Notes: generated by a model from the letters alone, not told the origin. A stretch of DNA of 64,000 nucleotides from Kryptolebias marmoratus (GCF_001649575.2 NC_051439.1:15638156-15702155), one strand, 5' to 3'; shown: positions 51,589 through 64,000, counted from the stretch's first letter. Numbers and translations are program-made.

Positions 51589-53779
51589 CGCAGAGTTTAA
51601 ATAACACTAAAACAAGGCACGGCTAAATTCTGTTAAATGTTATTACTTTATAAACATCAGTTTAACACACCGTTTCTCTGTGAAAATTAAATGGAGTGTG
51701 CTCTAAGGAAAAGCTGATCAAAGGCAGAAACATGTTCTCACAACATTATGAGTTTAGGTCTGGCAGTTGGCCAGTGTTGCTTTTCACCTCCCATTCTTAC
51801 TGCACACTCTACTCTGTCACAGTCTGCCGTATACCTCCCCATAAAGCAAATACGCCATAAAATATTATCTCTAAATTCTTGCAATTATAGCTCTTTCATT
51901 TTAGCTTTTATGAGGAATAAAGTCAGTCACAGAAAATCATGGCCTCCATCTGCTTCACATCAAGAGTAATATAAAGAGAAAGAAAGACGGATTTTATTGT
52001 TACAACTGATGTAACTAAATATAATCACACTAAAAAGGTTGTGATATTCTCAGATTATGTTCAAGAAGGGTCACTATTTTATCAAGATGGGATATATAAA
52101 TTTACCTACAATTATAACCACGATTATTATCATCTCAGCGGTGGAAAATGACATACGGTAATTATATGAAAAATATAAGTGTGTAAGTCGGAAAATCAGT
52201 CAACAGTTCAAAAATATCTGATTTTCTCAAAGATACAAGTCATTTCATATCTACCACAAAACCACGCTTTTTTGAAAGCTTCTTCCTTGAAGTGATGTTA
52301 CATATTTATATATATATATATATTTATTTTCTCTATGAGCACTGATGACTTAAACATGTCTTTTCAGCCTGCTTTGCTCCTCGCAATCAGATGGGGTCAA
52401 AGCAGTGCAACAGACTCAAAGAAAAGCTGCATTTCCACTTCGTTCGGTTACAAAAAAACCAGCTAATAGCGGTTGTTGCAGAGCAAATTCTGTGTCAAAG
52501 GCAGCTGGAATGGTTCCATCAACCAGAGGATGTCCTCTAGCTAGGGTTAATGGGAGTGGAGTAGGGGAAAAGAAACTGCTGAGAGTGCCGGAAGAACAAA
52601 ATAAAGAACTTTTCAGCTTGGATTTCTCAGAGTAATGCAGGGTCAAAAAACAGGGGTCAAAACCACGACGACGTAATCTAGCGTGCGCTTGCAATTGCGC
52701 GCGTGTGTGTGCGTGTAATCCGTTCTGCGCGGCTCACATCATGTTTCATTTCAGCCCAGAATTACAGACAAAGGTCACTGTTTGACCTTTTCACAGCTCA
52801 GAATTGCGGCACCACACTCGCCTGATTGTGGCGCGCACAGACACAAGCGGAGACGCACGTTCGCAAAACTGAATGAGGGGAACACACTCGCTCAGAACGG
52901 AAAAATGAAAGCAATACCGCACAAAACTCAAAGCATAACAAAATCATCTTTTTCTAATCTTTCTCGACTCTTGTGTGCGAGTTCAATTTCCATGTTTACT
53001 TCTCAGATCTAAAAATCAAAAACAGGGACTGAGCTTCATTGTTATTTAAATTCCCTCTTGATATCTTCTGGTCTTTATTCCCTTTTCTAAATTCCTCAGT
53101 CAATGGACATTTTACAATCAATGGACAATTAACTTAGGCTTACTCCCTCTGCGCAGCCACGTGTTTTTTTATCATGTGTAAAATGTCATAGTTTTTAATG
53201 ATCAATAAGGTGCATTTTCAGTAATTACATCTGAACTAAAAATAAAAGTTTGGACCTGAATTTTACACAAAATGAAACAGAGGAAAACATACACTGAAAA
53301 TTGCCTCTATTTCTAAGAAACTTGTCTATCAGTAAACCTATTTTTCTATTTACACACGGTGTGCGTATCACACCTAAGTTTCACATAAAATGGACTGTTG
53401 ATTGATGAGCTGGACCTTTATTATAAATAAAAACATAACAGTAAAAGGAGCTAGAAGTTGTTGATGAAAACGGCAGAATATATTGGGTATGCACTGTGAT
53501 GGTGAACAGACAGAAAACAGGGGGAGTTCACATGTTTCCTGCTGTGCTGCTGGGGCTTAAAATGCAGTATAGCTTTAACAGCAGCTGTAGGAAGGATTTC
53601 TTGATTATAGGTAAAGACAGCAGGTTGCAACATTGATGCAGTGGCTGCTGAGGCTTTTATGCAGCTTTAACAAGCGTGAGCGCTGATTGAAACATTTGCC
53701 TTTAAAGTACTGTGCATACATTATAATGAGAAATATTGTGAAGCCAGCTCCTTGGTCGACACAGGGGTTGGCATGGTAA

Positions 53780-53861
53780 CCAATCTGGAACCTATCAGCA
53801 CAGGTGAAACAAGGTTTTGACCAATCAGAACGCTTGGTTAAGAACTACCTGGTATATAAAT
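53780..53861 (+). promoter_or_regulatory. CCAAT/CCAAT/TATA promoter-like cluster inside the intron
   Basis: CCAAT occurs at 53780-53784 and again within gaccaatcag, a full NF-Y-type site, with CCAAT at 53821-53825. It is followed by tatataaat (53853-53861) in the usual order and strand for a core promoter. A caggtg E-box lies between the CCAAT sites. Any transcript would start near 53885 on the + strand, antisense to the host gene. No downstream ORF supports a gene, so this may be chance or a transposon remnant. Confidence 0.3.
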
Positions 53862-54611
53862 GTCAGCATGGGTCAATTGCTGCCACATCATCAGCAATGA
53901 TGAAAACACACCATTACTGTCACAAAATGTCAATGCGGCCATGGATCTCAGCCTCTCCTAGTTAGAATGAATAATGTTTGTTCAGTAGGCTGCACAGTCT
54001 GTATGTGTGAGCGTGTTAGGTGAGGAAACAAGAGTAAGTGCTGTTTCAGAGGAAGACAAAGCTACATTGGCTGACACAATATGTAAATTACTATGCCAAG
54101 ACTGACGATTTCCGTCTTTGACAACCCGCTTTTGTGCTCACAATGGGTTTTAGCTTGGCTATTTGTCTTAGTGTGCTGAATATTTCACTCTGTCTAAAAG
54201 AGCGTTTAACTACATCCCAGTAAATCACAGTAGAACTGCTTTGACAACACCACTCCACCAGAGCTAAATGGCACCAACTTGTGCAGATTTTAAATAAGTC
54301 TACACATATTTGTGAAGTGCCCATTTGGTGTTAGAGCAAAAAAAAAAAAGAATTTCGGAAATATTATTATCCATACTAAGCTGTATTGCCTTTTAATATG
54401 CAAGCTGGGTTTTAAAATAGCTAAAAAAGAATTTCTTTATTAAGTGATTCATCAATAAGTTTTATGGACATCTAGCCAAGTATTGTGTTTATGAATGATC
54501 AATATAGAGACCTACACAAATCATCAAGTGATAGTTATTGGCAAGTATTCAAAACATAAGTAATCTTAAGGTGTATAATAAAAAAAATCAAATAAATTTA
54601 GTTGTTTAGAG

Positions 54612-54804
54612 CAGTGATTCCCAACCCTGGTCTTTAAGGAACACTATCCTGCATGTTTTAGTCGTTTCCCTGTGTGGACACGCCTAATTTGAATGAGTGA
54701 GTGATTAACAGGGTTCTGCAAAACTCAAAGACCTCCTGAAGAGCAGGGAAACAATGAAAACATGCAGGATAGTGTTCTTTAAAGACCAGGGCTGGGAACC
54801 ACTG
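54612..54804. mobile_element. hAT-like palindromic MITE (193 bp) with target-site duplication
   Basis: The element begins cagtgattcccaaccctgg and ends ccagggctgggaaccactg. These termini are reverse complements with two mismatches. The inverted repeat continues inward (ctttaaggaacactatcctgcatgttt against aaacatgcaggatagtgttctttaaag), so most of the element can fold on itself. The flanking 8-mers gtttagag and gtctacag match at 6 of 8 positions and resemble the nTCTAGAn target preference of some hAT transposons. There is no coding capacity. The TSD divergence suggests an old insertion. Confidence 0.85.
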
Positions 54805-56526
54805 GTCTACAGATTGTAATTTTTTTTATTTTACATTTAATTTTTGCATTTCTACTTGGGTTGACAAAGATAAACCTATCAACAGTGCTAGTCCTGATGT
54901 TCAAATAGTTGACACGCTACACTGCTCTGTACCCAAACAACCAATCAGCCTCAATTATCAGTAGTGTTCAAAGTTAACAACAGTTCTCTTTACAGAAAAT
55001 GCAGCTTATTGTGCATCACTGTAGCCTCTCTCGTAGCCAATAATGTGCTTATATTATTGGAAAATCAAAAATGCAGCAACATCAGACGATTAGTTTTCAT
55101 CAGCTGATTATGTGCAGCGTTTAGACAACACTTTTCCTGGAACCAGGACTCATCTAATCTCCTCTTTTGGCATGTGTTTCTCAGCTACAGCCAGGCTTTA
55201 CTGCGCCGCGTCCCTCCGGCCACGACTCCATCGCACTGACTGCGCAAAACAACTAAGAAAGTAGAAGGTTTGAAACAAAAACTAATAATTATGAAGTAAA
55301 ATCAAAAAGCCATTTATTTACAAATTATTCAAAAACGTTTCATAATTTTAAGGTCATACTCCCTGATAATATTTTCCAAGCTCTTGTGTTTGTAAATTAA
55401 AATAAGTCATCACACATAAATGATCAGTTACACTAATAATTACTAGTGCCAAGGAAGGAATGTAAGTAAACAAAACCTAACATACATTGAATTGACTTCA
55501 TAAAATCCGAACTGCAATACTTCACTCCATTGATTCACACTGCAGTTTATTTGTACACAATGCTTTCGGACTAGATATTGATTGATATAATCGGTACTGA
55601 TCAACTTACATAGGCTTTCATGAGCCATGAGACCACCTTTGCATGCAGACCTAGGAGAACTTCACCCATCTGACCAGTTCTGTTAATAATCCTCCTCTCA
55701 TTTGCTTTCTTCTGTTTTATCTGATCTATTTTTCCTGTCTAGTTTTGTTGCAATCTTCCCCCATCTTGTCCTTTTCTTTTCCCCGCTCCATATTGTTCTG
55801 TTCAGTAATGATCCAGCACAGGGCTATGGGCCAGAGTCACTCCACATGGGCTGATAGATCCCTGGTTGCAGAGTGGATGGAAAACACATGGGCAGCCTTC
55901 ACTCAACTCGGAAAACAACTGCCTGAATCTCAGATCCACAATGGAAATGCTTCACAGAACAGCAGGCAATAACTTGGCAAGAGAAGTCTCAATCCATATC
56001 TGCAGTCCAGATCCTTTGTTGTTTTGGAGAATTGGGCTTTCTTCCGGACGTTTGAACATTGAAAATTTTCATTACATGTGTTTATACACTTAAGCTGATC
56101 TATCTGTAAACAAAGTTGACACAAATGCTTTTAAAATGTTACATATAGTTACATTCTGTGCCTTATTTTGATCTTTTTGATGATACGAACAAAAAAACTT
56201 GTCATGGCCAGCAGTCATGGGTGGTATGAAACCCAAGTGCTAATGAGGTAAACTGGGATTTAAAGTGTTGGTAAGGTCAGATGCAAGTTATGAATTGAGG
56301 TTAGGTTAAGTTTAAAGCTTACCGTGGACTGGTTATGGGTGTATGTAGGGTTAGCCAGTCCAAAATACAAACAAAAAAACAAATTTAGGTTTTCACGATT
56401 TTCCCAATTAATAACTATTACGAGATGCTAAATACTAAATGTTATATATTTTTACCTCACAGGAAACTGTAGCATGTATCTTGCTCTTTGTTTAAAGATG
56501 CACACTGTTTGTGTGTGTTTTGGTAC

Positions 56527-56679
56527 CTGTTGCGGCGGCGGTCGAGGCTGCAGGTAGGAACTCTGCGACGGGCCTGTGGGAGTCTGCTGAGGGGTGCTGA
56601 AGTACGAAGGGGTTCCTTGTTGCCCCCCCTGCTGCTGCTGGCCAAAGCCCCCCATTGGCTGCTGACCATACGGCGCCAC
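56527..56679 (-). CDS. arid1b: Internal coding exon of an ARID1-family gene, probably arid1b (Q/G/P-rich N-terminal region)
   Basis: A 153-nt exon on the minus strand, bounded by an acceptor (gtttcaacag before 56679) and a donor (CAG/gtacca at 56527/56526). It reads 51 codons in phase 0 with no stop, from VAPYGQQPMGGFG to LQPRPPPQQ. The peptide is almost entirely Q, G, P, S, T and Y with no charged residues except one Arg, so it is probably disordered. ARID1 proteins are DNA-binding subunits of the nuclear BAF (SWI/SNF) remodelling complex, and their N-terminal halves are long Q/P/G/S-rich segments. From memory, human ARID1B has a similar piece (VSPYSQQ, a PYYNQQ core, then PQQ) directly before the exon ending RPSSLP. 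The donor is weaker than consensus at +5. Paralogue ARID1A is the main alternative. The exon number cannot be fixed from this window. Confidence 0.8.
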
Positions 56680-59600
56680 CTGTTGAAACAATCACACATT
56701 GATTAGAGCAGATATATTCTGCCAAGACTTAGATTGTAGCAAAAGCTTTAGTTTTATTGAAAAGCAAAGCAGATACAGAAATAATAAGTAAAATATTACA
56801 GCATACGGTCATAAAGAGTCTCATAAAACCTTGAGTTTCTGGCCTGATGAAGGACTGCTCTTGGCATGAAAATTAAAGCAAAAACATTCTCCGCCCACAT
56901 ACAAAAATCTATGCCTGAAATATTTTCCAAATTGTGAGACTGTCCCTCAGCAACAGGTTCCTAATAAAGCTAAGAGCATGCTAACACCAGTCTCCAAGCA
57001 GTCCTCTGCCTAATGAATTGTCACTGCAGACACCTCTAACTTTTGCCAAATGCATCCACTTCTCTACATTATCTCTGACTCGGTCAGTTCACAGATGGGA
57101 TGAGCAGAGCTGGATATTACTGCAGGCCGTCCTAGGCCGTAACCTTAACGAGGGACGCATGAATGAATCGTAGCATTCCAGGGGAGCTCAGTTTAAAAAA
57201 AAAAAAATTTAACTCAGGGGTGAAGCCAAGCCAAGCGGCGATGCTGCATTACACGGTGGATATAAAGCAGAATGCAAATTGGGAGTGCGTCTAACAAGCT
57301 GGCACAATCACAAATGTAGTCTTAATCCCTTCTTGTCATTTGTTATGACTACAGACAGCGCCAGGTGCTTCTCACTGCTGTAAGGATTTCCAGCACAGGC
57401 TGAGTTTTCTTATTTACAGACACAGGCATACACACAAAGCCAAGTCCAGATTATAAAACAACATTTACGACCACTGACAGCACTTTTAACGTCATATTTC
57501 CTCCCCATCATGTCATGTTGCTCTTTTATTCAGTGGACAGCCATGCCACAAACTCATTAAACAGCCATACGAGCTGTAATTTGGAGAATTTGTTAAGCTT
57601 GTCATCCATTTCCTGCTTCTGCCCCGAGTCCTTAACTTTAAGATGTTCCCTTAAATCTTCCTTGGCTAAGTAAAAGTCTCAAACTCAGTGTGATTTATAT
57701 CTGAACTGATGGTGTTATGAAGGCCTCTGACATGACGTAACTACTACACGACTGCCTTGTCAGATAAGAGCACGCAGTCAGAGCTAAAGGCTTTACTGTG
57801 ACGGTTATAAGAGAGAAAACCCCTGACATAAAAGGCATGATGAAACTCAAGGCTGGTGCAGAATATAGTGAAATCTGATCTGGTTGCAGAAGACTAGTGG
57901 AGATTAGCACATGTGAAACAGTTTTGAAGGGTACCTTCGTTTGAGTGGGTGGTAAGAAAAGAAATATTCTCTTCAAGCTGGTGGAAGCTTTTTGACTCTC
58001 AATAGGGATGATTGGACAGTGTTGAATACTTTTCACTTCAGTGGAAATTTGATTAGAAAGGACAGGTTTGAGTGTGCGTGTCTGCGAATGTGTGAGTACT
58101 GAGCACAGAATGTGAGAGAGTGTCATCAGGCCGATGAGACAGACAGACAGGGTGAGATCCGTCTAGCTGCCAGAGAGGTTAATAGCGTGGCCCTGCTCAT
58201 GCCAGCAGCACCACTGGATTCATTACCTCCAGCCAGACCTACAGAGACACTTACCAACACAGTGTTTGATTCTATAATACTTAAATGAATACAAGCCATC
58301 TGTGCAAAGGGATTTCCTACTAAATAAGAAACCCAAACCAACACTCACTCTTTCCCAAACACATATTCATCATCAGATGTGGATCAAAGCTTGCTCGCTT
58401 CAATAAAACTAAAGCAACACTATCACAGTGATCAGTGATGACAGTCTGATGTTACTCAATGGGTCTCAACTGGAACACCACTGTTCTGGGATTGTTGAGG
58501 ATTAGGTCACCATGGAGATTAAGACCAGACAACCGTAGGTGGGTTTCTTTCCTCCTACAGAAAGATATCAGCAGACAGGGACAAAGAGCAAAGGGAATAG
58601 ATGGATATAGACACAAAGACTCATAAAAGACATAAATAAGCCTACTTAGTCCAATAAATGGGGGGAAAAGCTTACTAATACATAATAAATAGGATTCTGT
58701 TGTCTTTAAAATTGCACCTGGGAGACAATCACCAAACATGCTGGATTAGGAAAGGTTAAATGTTACATTTCTTTTTTCCATTTGCTTTTTTTATAAGAAT
58801 AAAGGGGCTGTATGGGTAAAAATGCACGAAGAGCTAATTGTATGCTGGAGTTTGAAGAATTCAATAAACTGTTCAATTTAGGGCCACTGAGGTGCAAATC
58901 TACCAGATGCATATCTTTTATACTTATTACCAGAGACCACAACAGTCATTTTAGCACATGAAAGGCACAGCAGCAGCAGCCATATACTGTACATTTAGTG
59001 TTGCTGTGGGTTTTTTATTGTGCATATTCACTCACTGCTATCACTTACTAAGACCCTTAGGTGGAAAACAGCCATTGTTAGAGTAATTAGTGCTGTAACA
59101 ACTTCTCCTCTATGACAGGTCAAAAATGTCCACTGAGAAAAATGTCTTTTTGCAAAGCAGACCAATAAGTGGCTTGTGCAAATATTAACAAATTTGCTTT
59201 TATTTTGTTAAGCAATAGCCAATTTATTCAGACCTAAACTATCTGGTGACAGGTAGATTGAAGTAATAAAGCTTTTGAAATTATAACCTGAATCTTGAAC
59301 AGATTATACTTGTCAGTCCCCTTTCTGCAAAAGTAGTAAATTTATTTCAGCTTTTGCATCCTCACACTATGCTGCACAGAAAAAAATAAACTTTAACATA
59401 AAATAGCAATATAAAAAATCAAATCTGCTCTAAAGCTAAGCTAACTTTAAATATCCAGCATATGTTATGCCTAAACAAGCTATTTAAGAAGAATAAAATG
59501 ATGGATTATATCAAAGGAACTGAAAGTTGAGCCAATATACTGGTCAACCATTAACTATCAGCAGCTCTATGCCTATTCTTTCTTTATACTATCATTTGCT

Positions 59601-62600
59601 AGTCACACCTTGTTTATTATGGTCAGCGTGATTTGCTATCATATCTAGATGCTTTCCAATGTGCAACACCTAATTTTAGTAGATAAACTCCTTACAAAAA
59701 CATCTGAGATGCTACAATAAGTGGCAAATGTGGAAGCAGACATGCTGGCAATCACATAAGCAAGCAGAGAAGGACAAATGTTTAAAAAAAAAAACAGAAA
59801 TACTACCAGCCTGCCATTCAGTCAAATAAGCACAGAAGCAGCAGGAGGACTGGAAGTCTAACAAGTAGCAACCTGTCAAAGTGGCTTTGGGTGGGAAGAA
59901 AGACTTATTCAAATGCAGCTTCTGTTTGATCGCAGGGGCAGACTGTATGAATGCACTGTACCTGCTGAGTACACACCAACTCAATGAAACCCGATGCTCT
60001 TTGACTGAGAATATGCTTACTGATAAACAGACTTGCTGTGCTGCTGGTTACACTAATAAAAATATCTGCTGGAAGAGAAAAAATAAGACCATTTTCTGCC
60101 TTTTGCTTTCACTCAGGTGTGGGGAGGCAGACTAAATAACAGTGTGATTTATCCAGAGTGTCTTGGCAAGCACACAGTGTCAAATAAATGTCTGTAATGA
60201 AACGACAACAGATGTGAAGTGCTGTAGGGAGAAATGACGCAGAATAGACGTCCTGTGAAGCAAATAATTCACCATAAACTGCAGAAACAGTGTGATAAAA
60301 AACAAACGCCTTGGTGGCATATTAAGATACAAAAACACAAACACTGAGAATAACTCAATCAAAATTCTATCACAACAAGAGTTGCTTGAAAAGGCAGGAA
60401 ATAACTTCCTCTTCTGAAAATGGTAGGGATAAATAGCCATGCTAACAGTCATTTGAGGTGGCAGTGTGTGTGTATGTGGCCTGTGCAGATGTGAGTGTGT
60501 CTTAAATCAGCCGTTTAAAAAGCTTTGCACCGAACAAGGCACTGCTTGTAATTCAATTGAGCCAATGAGCAATAGACAGAAATCTTCATAATTCTGTCAA
60601 AGTACGGATACGCCTGGCTGGTGACCGGGACCAGGGGTTGACTCGCTTTGAGTGACAGATGGGCTCAGCCAACCAGAGCGCTAAGCAGTGCCACCACCCC
60701 GACCCCTGAACCCAATCTCACACACACACACACACTGACAGGCCTGACAGGCACACACATCAGCAGTTTGGTTGCCTTTAGCATTTACCATGCTTTGCAC
60801 CAGCTGATCAAAGGAAGTATTACCAAAAGAAAGTTTGTGGAGTTGCCAAAGACTTACGATGAATAACAAAAAACAGCAAGGAAATGATGTGAGGCAAAGA
60901 TGGAAAGATAGACAGAAGGAAGATGGAGGACGGGCATTACACACCGGGATACTTAAAGGCAGAGATAAAGTGATGTTTAACGTGATAAAGACACAGAGAG
61001 ACTGATAAAGATGGAGATGCAGAAGATATGTAAAGAGAAAAGGGCAACACAAACAAGGCACAAAAGGAAGAGCTTTGGAGGAAAGATGGGGATCATGTTG
61101 AATAGCAATGAGCAAAAAAAAGTCCTTTTATACTCAAAACTAAAGAAACCTATGATGAAGAAAAGAGAGATGTTAAAAGTATCCCACTGCTCAGTATGGA
61201 AACGTGCAGAAACAGTAGGTGCATTTAATCAGTGAGTTACCACTGAGAGAAAAGAGCTGCAAAATTTCTAATAAGATGAAAGAAAAGCTCATGTCCTAAA
61301 AATAAGTGACCCTAAGTAGCTTTTAGTTAACTTGTGGTATCAGATTAAAATTAATATAACTTTGAAAGCGCCGACTGTTTTTGATTCCGTTTGAGCGACA
61401 GCAGCTGAATATGCATACACATTTAGGATGTTGTAAAAATTCACTGACAGAAAAGTTGTCAATAACTTCTTGAAAAAAATGATTTCCAAAACAGTAAACT
61501 GATAAAAGTGGGTACTTTTATTTACACAGTTATGCTACAGTAACAGGTTTGATGAAGCACATTTTTAGCACTCCAGTTTCAATTATTAAATAATATAATT
61601 CACAATTTCTATTTGACTTGGCCAGTATACTTGGGTCAGTTGTCAAACTGACATAGAGAAGCCAAGGATAATTTCTTAATAATATCTATACTGATTTCAA
61701 TTTTGTTTCAAGTTCATTACCAACCTTTTTTTTTCTTTTTTTCTTTCATGGAATTAAAGATTCTGCACTCTCCTTTTTTTTTATAAAAGCGTTGTGAGGC
61801 ATAGATGCCAGATAAAAGACGAGTCAAAAATCAAGTAGGTTTACAGTAAATACATAATTCTTATGGCAGGAGGACACGGACTACAATAAGAGCAGAAAAA
61901 GGCAGAAAACCTGCATGAGCTTCTTCAATAACACTAATCTAAACAAGATTTATCTGTTAACAAATGCAGACATGCTGAACTCTTAAAAAAACAAAAATGT
62001 ATTTAAAAATATTTTAAAATATATCAAAAACCTGTACAAGAATGTTAATGTACCCCAGTTTTATCACAGTCCTTTCAATCATCGTCATCTTTTCAATACT
62101 TGGTAGTATTACAAGATTACTTAAATTATATTTGAATATGAGCTCACAAGCAAGCAGATTTATTTATCTTCTAACAGTCGAACCTAATTACAGTCATCCG
62201 AGTTCACTGTCAAACCACCGCAGGACCCAACCTGAATATATAAAAAACAGGCCAGGCCAAAATGATCAGATTTGTTCAGAAAGCAACTGAAACTGAGGAT
62301 TTTATTCATATTTACATTCTCCAGCAGTTTGTTAAATCTAAGAGGGAACTGCAGATATCAAAGGATGTTTCAGCGAGGGAACACAGCGGGGAAAAGGTAC
62401 GACAGGAGTGGCGGCGTTGACAGATGTGTCAGTCAGAAGAATGGAAAAGTGTACCACTATCAAAATAACTGACAACTGTGTCATTTGGCTCGTCTCGTTT
62501 TTTTGTTTTTTTCTTAAAGCTTCTGTTTCAAGTGGTTGAGATTTTAAATAATCCAACAGTAACATTTCTTCAGCTGACCTGCACTGTTTGCTCTCCTCTC

Positions 62601-64000
62601 ACTGTTTCACATTTCTTTCTTGAACCCTTCTACCTTTAAAAAATAAATAAATACAATTTAAAAATGAAAATAAAAGGAGGGAGGAGAACTTTCACTGCTT
62701 TGATGACTGAACACGTAAAAAAAAAAAAAAAAGAGCAGATGAAAATGCAACAAATATGCTGCTAAAGTTTGTCATTAACATGTAGAGTTTATAAGAGGAT
62801 ATTTTTAATTTGTCAAGCAAAAGAAAATCAGCAGCAACTAAAAAAAACGTGCACGTGTAAAACACAGACGAAGGTGAGTCCCGTAATGACATGTGAAGCA
62901 CCAGAAGAAAGGGTCAGCTTCAACAGGCTCATGATTAAACATAAGGAAGAGAAGAGGGGAGGCATCATTGTTCTTGTCATCACTCTTGTATCTCTTCCCC
63001 AAGGTGAAGGCACTTTCCGTCTCTCTCTTTCACTCCGTCTTTCATCTCTCTCCTCCCCCCCTTCTCGTACGTCGGGAGGCCCTTGACACCTCAGGAATGA
63101 GCTGCCCTTGGAGGAGTGAAAGAGTGAGGGACAGGAGGAGTGATATGCAGGACTCTGGAACCCTGACGTGCTCAGCCCGCACTGCGAAGCCAAAACATAT
63201 TAAACCAAGCCGCATTCAGGTAGCGACAACATCAAAAAGCATTAGGCTGCACGTGAAACTGCAGACAATTTTTTTTTTTTATATGAAGCACTGTGAACAT
63301 CTTCTACTTCAGGTTCTTTATTCCCAAATGAAAACACAAGCCTGTCTATTCAGCAATTGTGACTTATTGACCTGCTGATAGCATCAAATCGTGCCGACAG
63401 CGGATAAAAGCGAGCGGATAGTGTAGCCATCAACTGACACGCAGAGAAATTTTCATTTTAGATCCTTTTCTGAAGGCTGCCAAATGATGCTCTCTGCCCT
63501 CTGTCTGTCTGTCTTTATTTTTTTCCCCCTTTTCTCTAATTCTCCGTTTCTGTCTGCATCAATTGATGAAACAAAAAGTGGCTTCTAGTTGCAGGCGTTT
63601 TACTGCCGGCTGACAGTGACTGGCACTGGCTCTGCTGTTCCAGGCAGAGCCATAATGGAGACATTTGGAGAGCCAGAGCTGGGCAGGTTAATGCTCTCCG
63701 TAATGTGTGTGTGAACAGCGATTTATTTTTATTTTTTTGTGAGAGGAGGCTCTGGGCTCTGTGCCACCAGCTACAAATGTTTTTCCCCTACTAAACTCCT
63801 GACCCCAATCTGAGGCCAAGCAAGACAGAGGAGAGAGGGGAAACTGAGAAAGAGGCAGAAAGAAAAAAAAGGGAGAAAAAAAGCAAATGTGATTCTGTCA
63901 CGGGCCAAAAATGGATCTGAGTGTATAAAAGGCCGACCACCTAAACACAATTTGTCCACATGAAACATATTAGATATAAAAATCTCAAACCATATGCAGT
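56680..64000 (-). other. arid1b: Partial intron upstream of the first arid1b-like exon
   Basis: This is the 3' end of an intron on the coding strand, ending gtttcaacag at the exon. No Q/P/G-rich minus-strand exon with splice sites was visible up to the right edge. It contains short A runs (57.2, 62.7 kb), a short CA tract at 60.72 kb, unique sequence islands near 56.9-57.1, 58.1-58.3 and 63.5-63.7 kb, and otherwise AT-rich DNA in which I recognise nothing. Confidence 0.65.
63540..63715. promoter_or_regulatory. Candidate regulatory island with a short hairpin
   Basis: A unique block with gcatcaattgatgaaac and a 9-bp perfect hairpin, tggctctgc (63627-63635) against gcagagcca (63644-63652), followed by ataatggagac. 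It lies in the upstream intron. Confidence 0.27.

Larger units (their letters stand above)
42092..56526 (-). other. arid1b: Complete 14.4-kb intron between the two arid1b-like exons
   Basis: The sequence between the two exons starts gtacca on the coding strand and ends ttgttag, and joins two phase-0 exons. I found no further exon with plausible ARID1 sequence in it. It contains AT-rich unique DNA, a GT/CA-rich stretch near 45.1-45.7 kb, a 23-nt A run at 48.56 kb, an (AT)n tract at 51.55 kb, a hAT-like MITE at 54.6-54.8 kb, and compact non-repetitive islands near 43.2, 47.0 and 49.4 kb. The remaining stretches show nothing I can identify. Confidence 0.75.

Noticed and set aside
63924..63932. 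TATAAAAGG TATA-box match
   Set aside because: It is a single motif without CCAAT/GC elements or a supported downstream gene. Such matches are common in AT-rich DNA.

Overview
This is eukaryotic, intron-dominated DNA, most likely from a teleost fish. The evidence is AT-rich single-copy sequence, very frequent (CA)n/(GT)n microsatellites, long purine/pyrimidine tracts, a full-length tRNA-derived SINE with the fish-type core and tail, a hAT-like MITE, and no prokaryotic gene layout. I could not determine the species.

I can support only two protein-coding pieces, both on the minus strand: internal exons at 56527-56679 (153 nt, Gln/Gly/Pro-rich) and 41990-42091 (102 nt, ending in RPSSLP). Each has a clear AG acceptor and GT donor, each is a whole number of codons, and each reads without a stop in phase 0. 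Read in order, they match the low-complexity N-terminal half of ARID1-family BAF (SWI/SNF) subunits just before the conserved DLSGSIDDLP exon. From memory of the human proteins, ARID1B fits better than ARID1A, so the gene is probably arid1b.

Layout along the gene, from right to left: 64000-56680 is the end of an intron upstream of the first exon; 56679-56527 is that exon; 56526-42092 is a complete 14,435-bp intron; 42091-41990 is the second exon; 41989-1 is the beginning of an intron that continues past the window. About 255 nt of 64 kb is coding. The long ORFs elsewhere are low-complexity chance frames.

The introns hold mobile-element remnants: a duplicated ~305-bp module near 5.5-6.1 kb, SINE/LINE-type tails near 7.95 and 40.05 kb, a SINE at 27.7-28.0 kb and a palindromic hAT MITE at 54.6-54.8 kb. 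They also hold many microsatellites, a perfect 15-bp hairpin at 34.9 kb and a CCAAT/TATA promoter-like cluster near 53.85 kb. Several non-repetitive islands with homeodomain, POU-octamer or TCF/LEF-like motifs look like candidate conserved regulatory elements, but conservation cannot be tested here. I found no convincing new biological system. The most useful leads are the regulatory islands, the hairpin, the promoter-like cluster and the variable skippable exons.
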